Shown here piece by piece: positions 44,456-44,560 of a stretch of 44,560 nucleotides of DNA. The DNA lies in NCBI RefSeq assembly GCF_017302275.1, contig NZ_JAFLDR010000036.1:1-44560 (forward strand), in the 5' to 3' direction. The notes below the pieces were generated by a model. That model was not told the DNA's origin and did no database searches. It saw only the letters and a program-made list of their open reading frames with translations. How positions within the stretch are numbered: the stretch's first letter is position 1; every line of letters begins with the position of its first letter. The stretch is from Sulfuritalea sp. (GTDB lineage Bacteria; Pseudomonadota; Gammaproteobacteria; Burkholderiales; Rhodocyclaceae). The position numbers were made by a program, and so were the translations under genes.

Positions 44456-44560
44456 GACATCACCACAGCGTAGCCTGCATCCAGCACGCAGCGATGATCG
44501 AAGGGCGTTTCTGAGCGCTCTTGAGTTTGTTTCGCGCGGTCGCGTGCAACTCGCCCAGGT
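44452..44560 (-). CDS. C-terminal end of an unidentified gene (5' part outside window)
   Basis: An open frame enters from the right edge and ends with a TGA that overlaps the next ATG (ATGA). The visible 35 residues end FDHRCVLDAGYAVVMS. The overlap matches the other junctions of this operon, which is the main support. No function can be given. Confidence 0.45.
   Translation of the reverse strand, partial: PGRVARDRAKQTQERSETPFDHRCVLDAGYAVVMS

Noticed and set aside
1-44560. CRISPR arrays, rRNA, complete tRNA genes
   Set aside because: No regularly spaced repeat-spacer pattern and no rRNA or cloverleaf-like sequence was seen; the only regular repeats are the 21-bp iterons, which have no room for spacers.

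Overview
The window is high-GC DNA from a betaproteobacterium, most likely a Rhodocyclales-type anaerobic degrader of aromatic compounds (Aromatoleum/Azoarcus/Thauera-like). This rests on a complete pad cluster for anaerobic phenylacetate oxidation and on a betaproteobacterial isc, cysE, trmJ/suhB and mutS neighbourhood. No rRNA, tRNA or CRISPR array was found. All assignments come from reading motifs and gene order; no database search was run.

Region 1 (1-14.98 kb). Two DsrE-like genes at the left edge are followed, on the minus strand, by a long co-directional block: fdhD, padBCD (molybdenum phenylacetyl-CoA:acceptor oxidoreductase), padEFGHI (phenylglyoxylate dehydrogenase), padJ (phenylacetate-CoA ligase) and a TRAP transporter (dctPQM). 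Together these import or activate an aryl acid, oxidise phenylacetyl-CoA to phenylglyoxylate and convert that to benzoyl-CoA. Benzoyl-CoA reductase genes are not in the window.

Region 2 (15.0-19.7 kb). fdhD is divergent from a PaaX-family regulator (paaX). paaX is followed by an NDP-forming acyl-CoA synthetase-like protein and a FlK-type hot-dog thioesterase. Both promoter regions carry inverted GATACA half-sites about 31-32 bp apart, so one regulator probably controls both arms.

Region 3 (19.7-38.95 kb). Housekeeping genes: peptide deformylase, a methylthio-purine phosphorylase, typA, an OmpA-type lipoprotein, tpx, tatD, and the isc operon (iscR, an extra cysteine desulfurase, iscS, iscU, iscA, hscB, hscA, fdx, iscX). 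Next come cysE, trmJ, suhB, a VapBC-like toxin-antitoxin pair, mutS and a DUF1178 gene.

Region 4 (38.95-44.56 kb). A probable mobile or plasmid-like replication module. It has an array of ATTCCGTGGA iterons, four of them in an exact 21-bp register, then small genes, a Toprim/P-loop primase-helicase and an overlapping operon of unrecognised genes running off the right edge.

Two families of dispersed intergenic repeats cut across the chromosomal part. One is a 110-130 bp element with G-rich cores and, at two copies, TGAAAC/GTTTCA ends. The other is a 24-bp motif, GAAAGTCGGCGCYGRCGACA plus CGGC, found between genes and inside genes.
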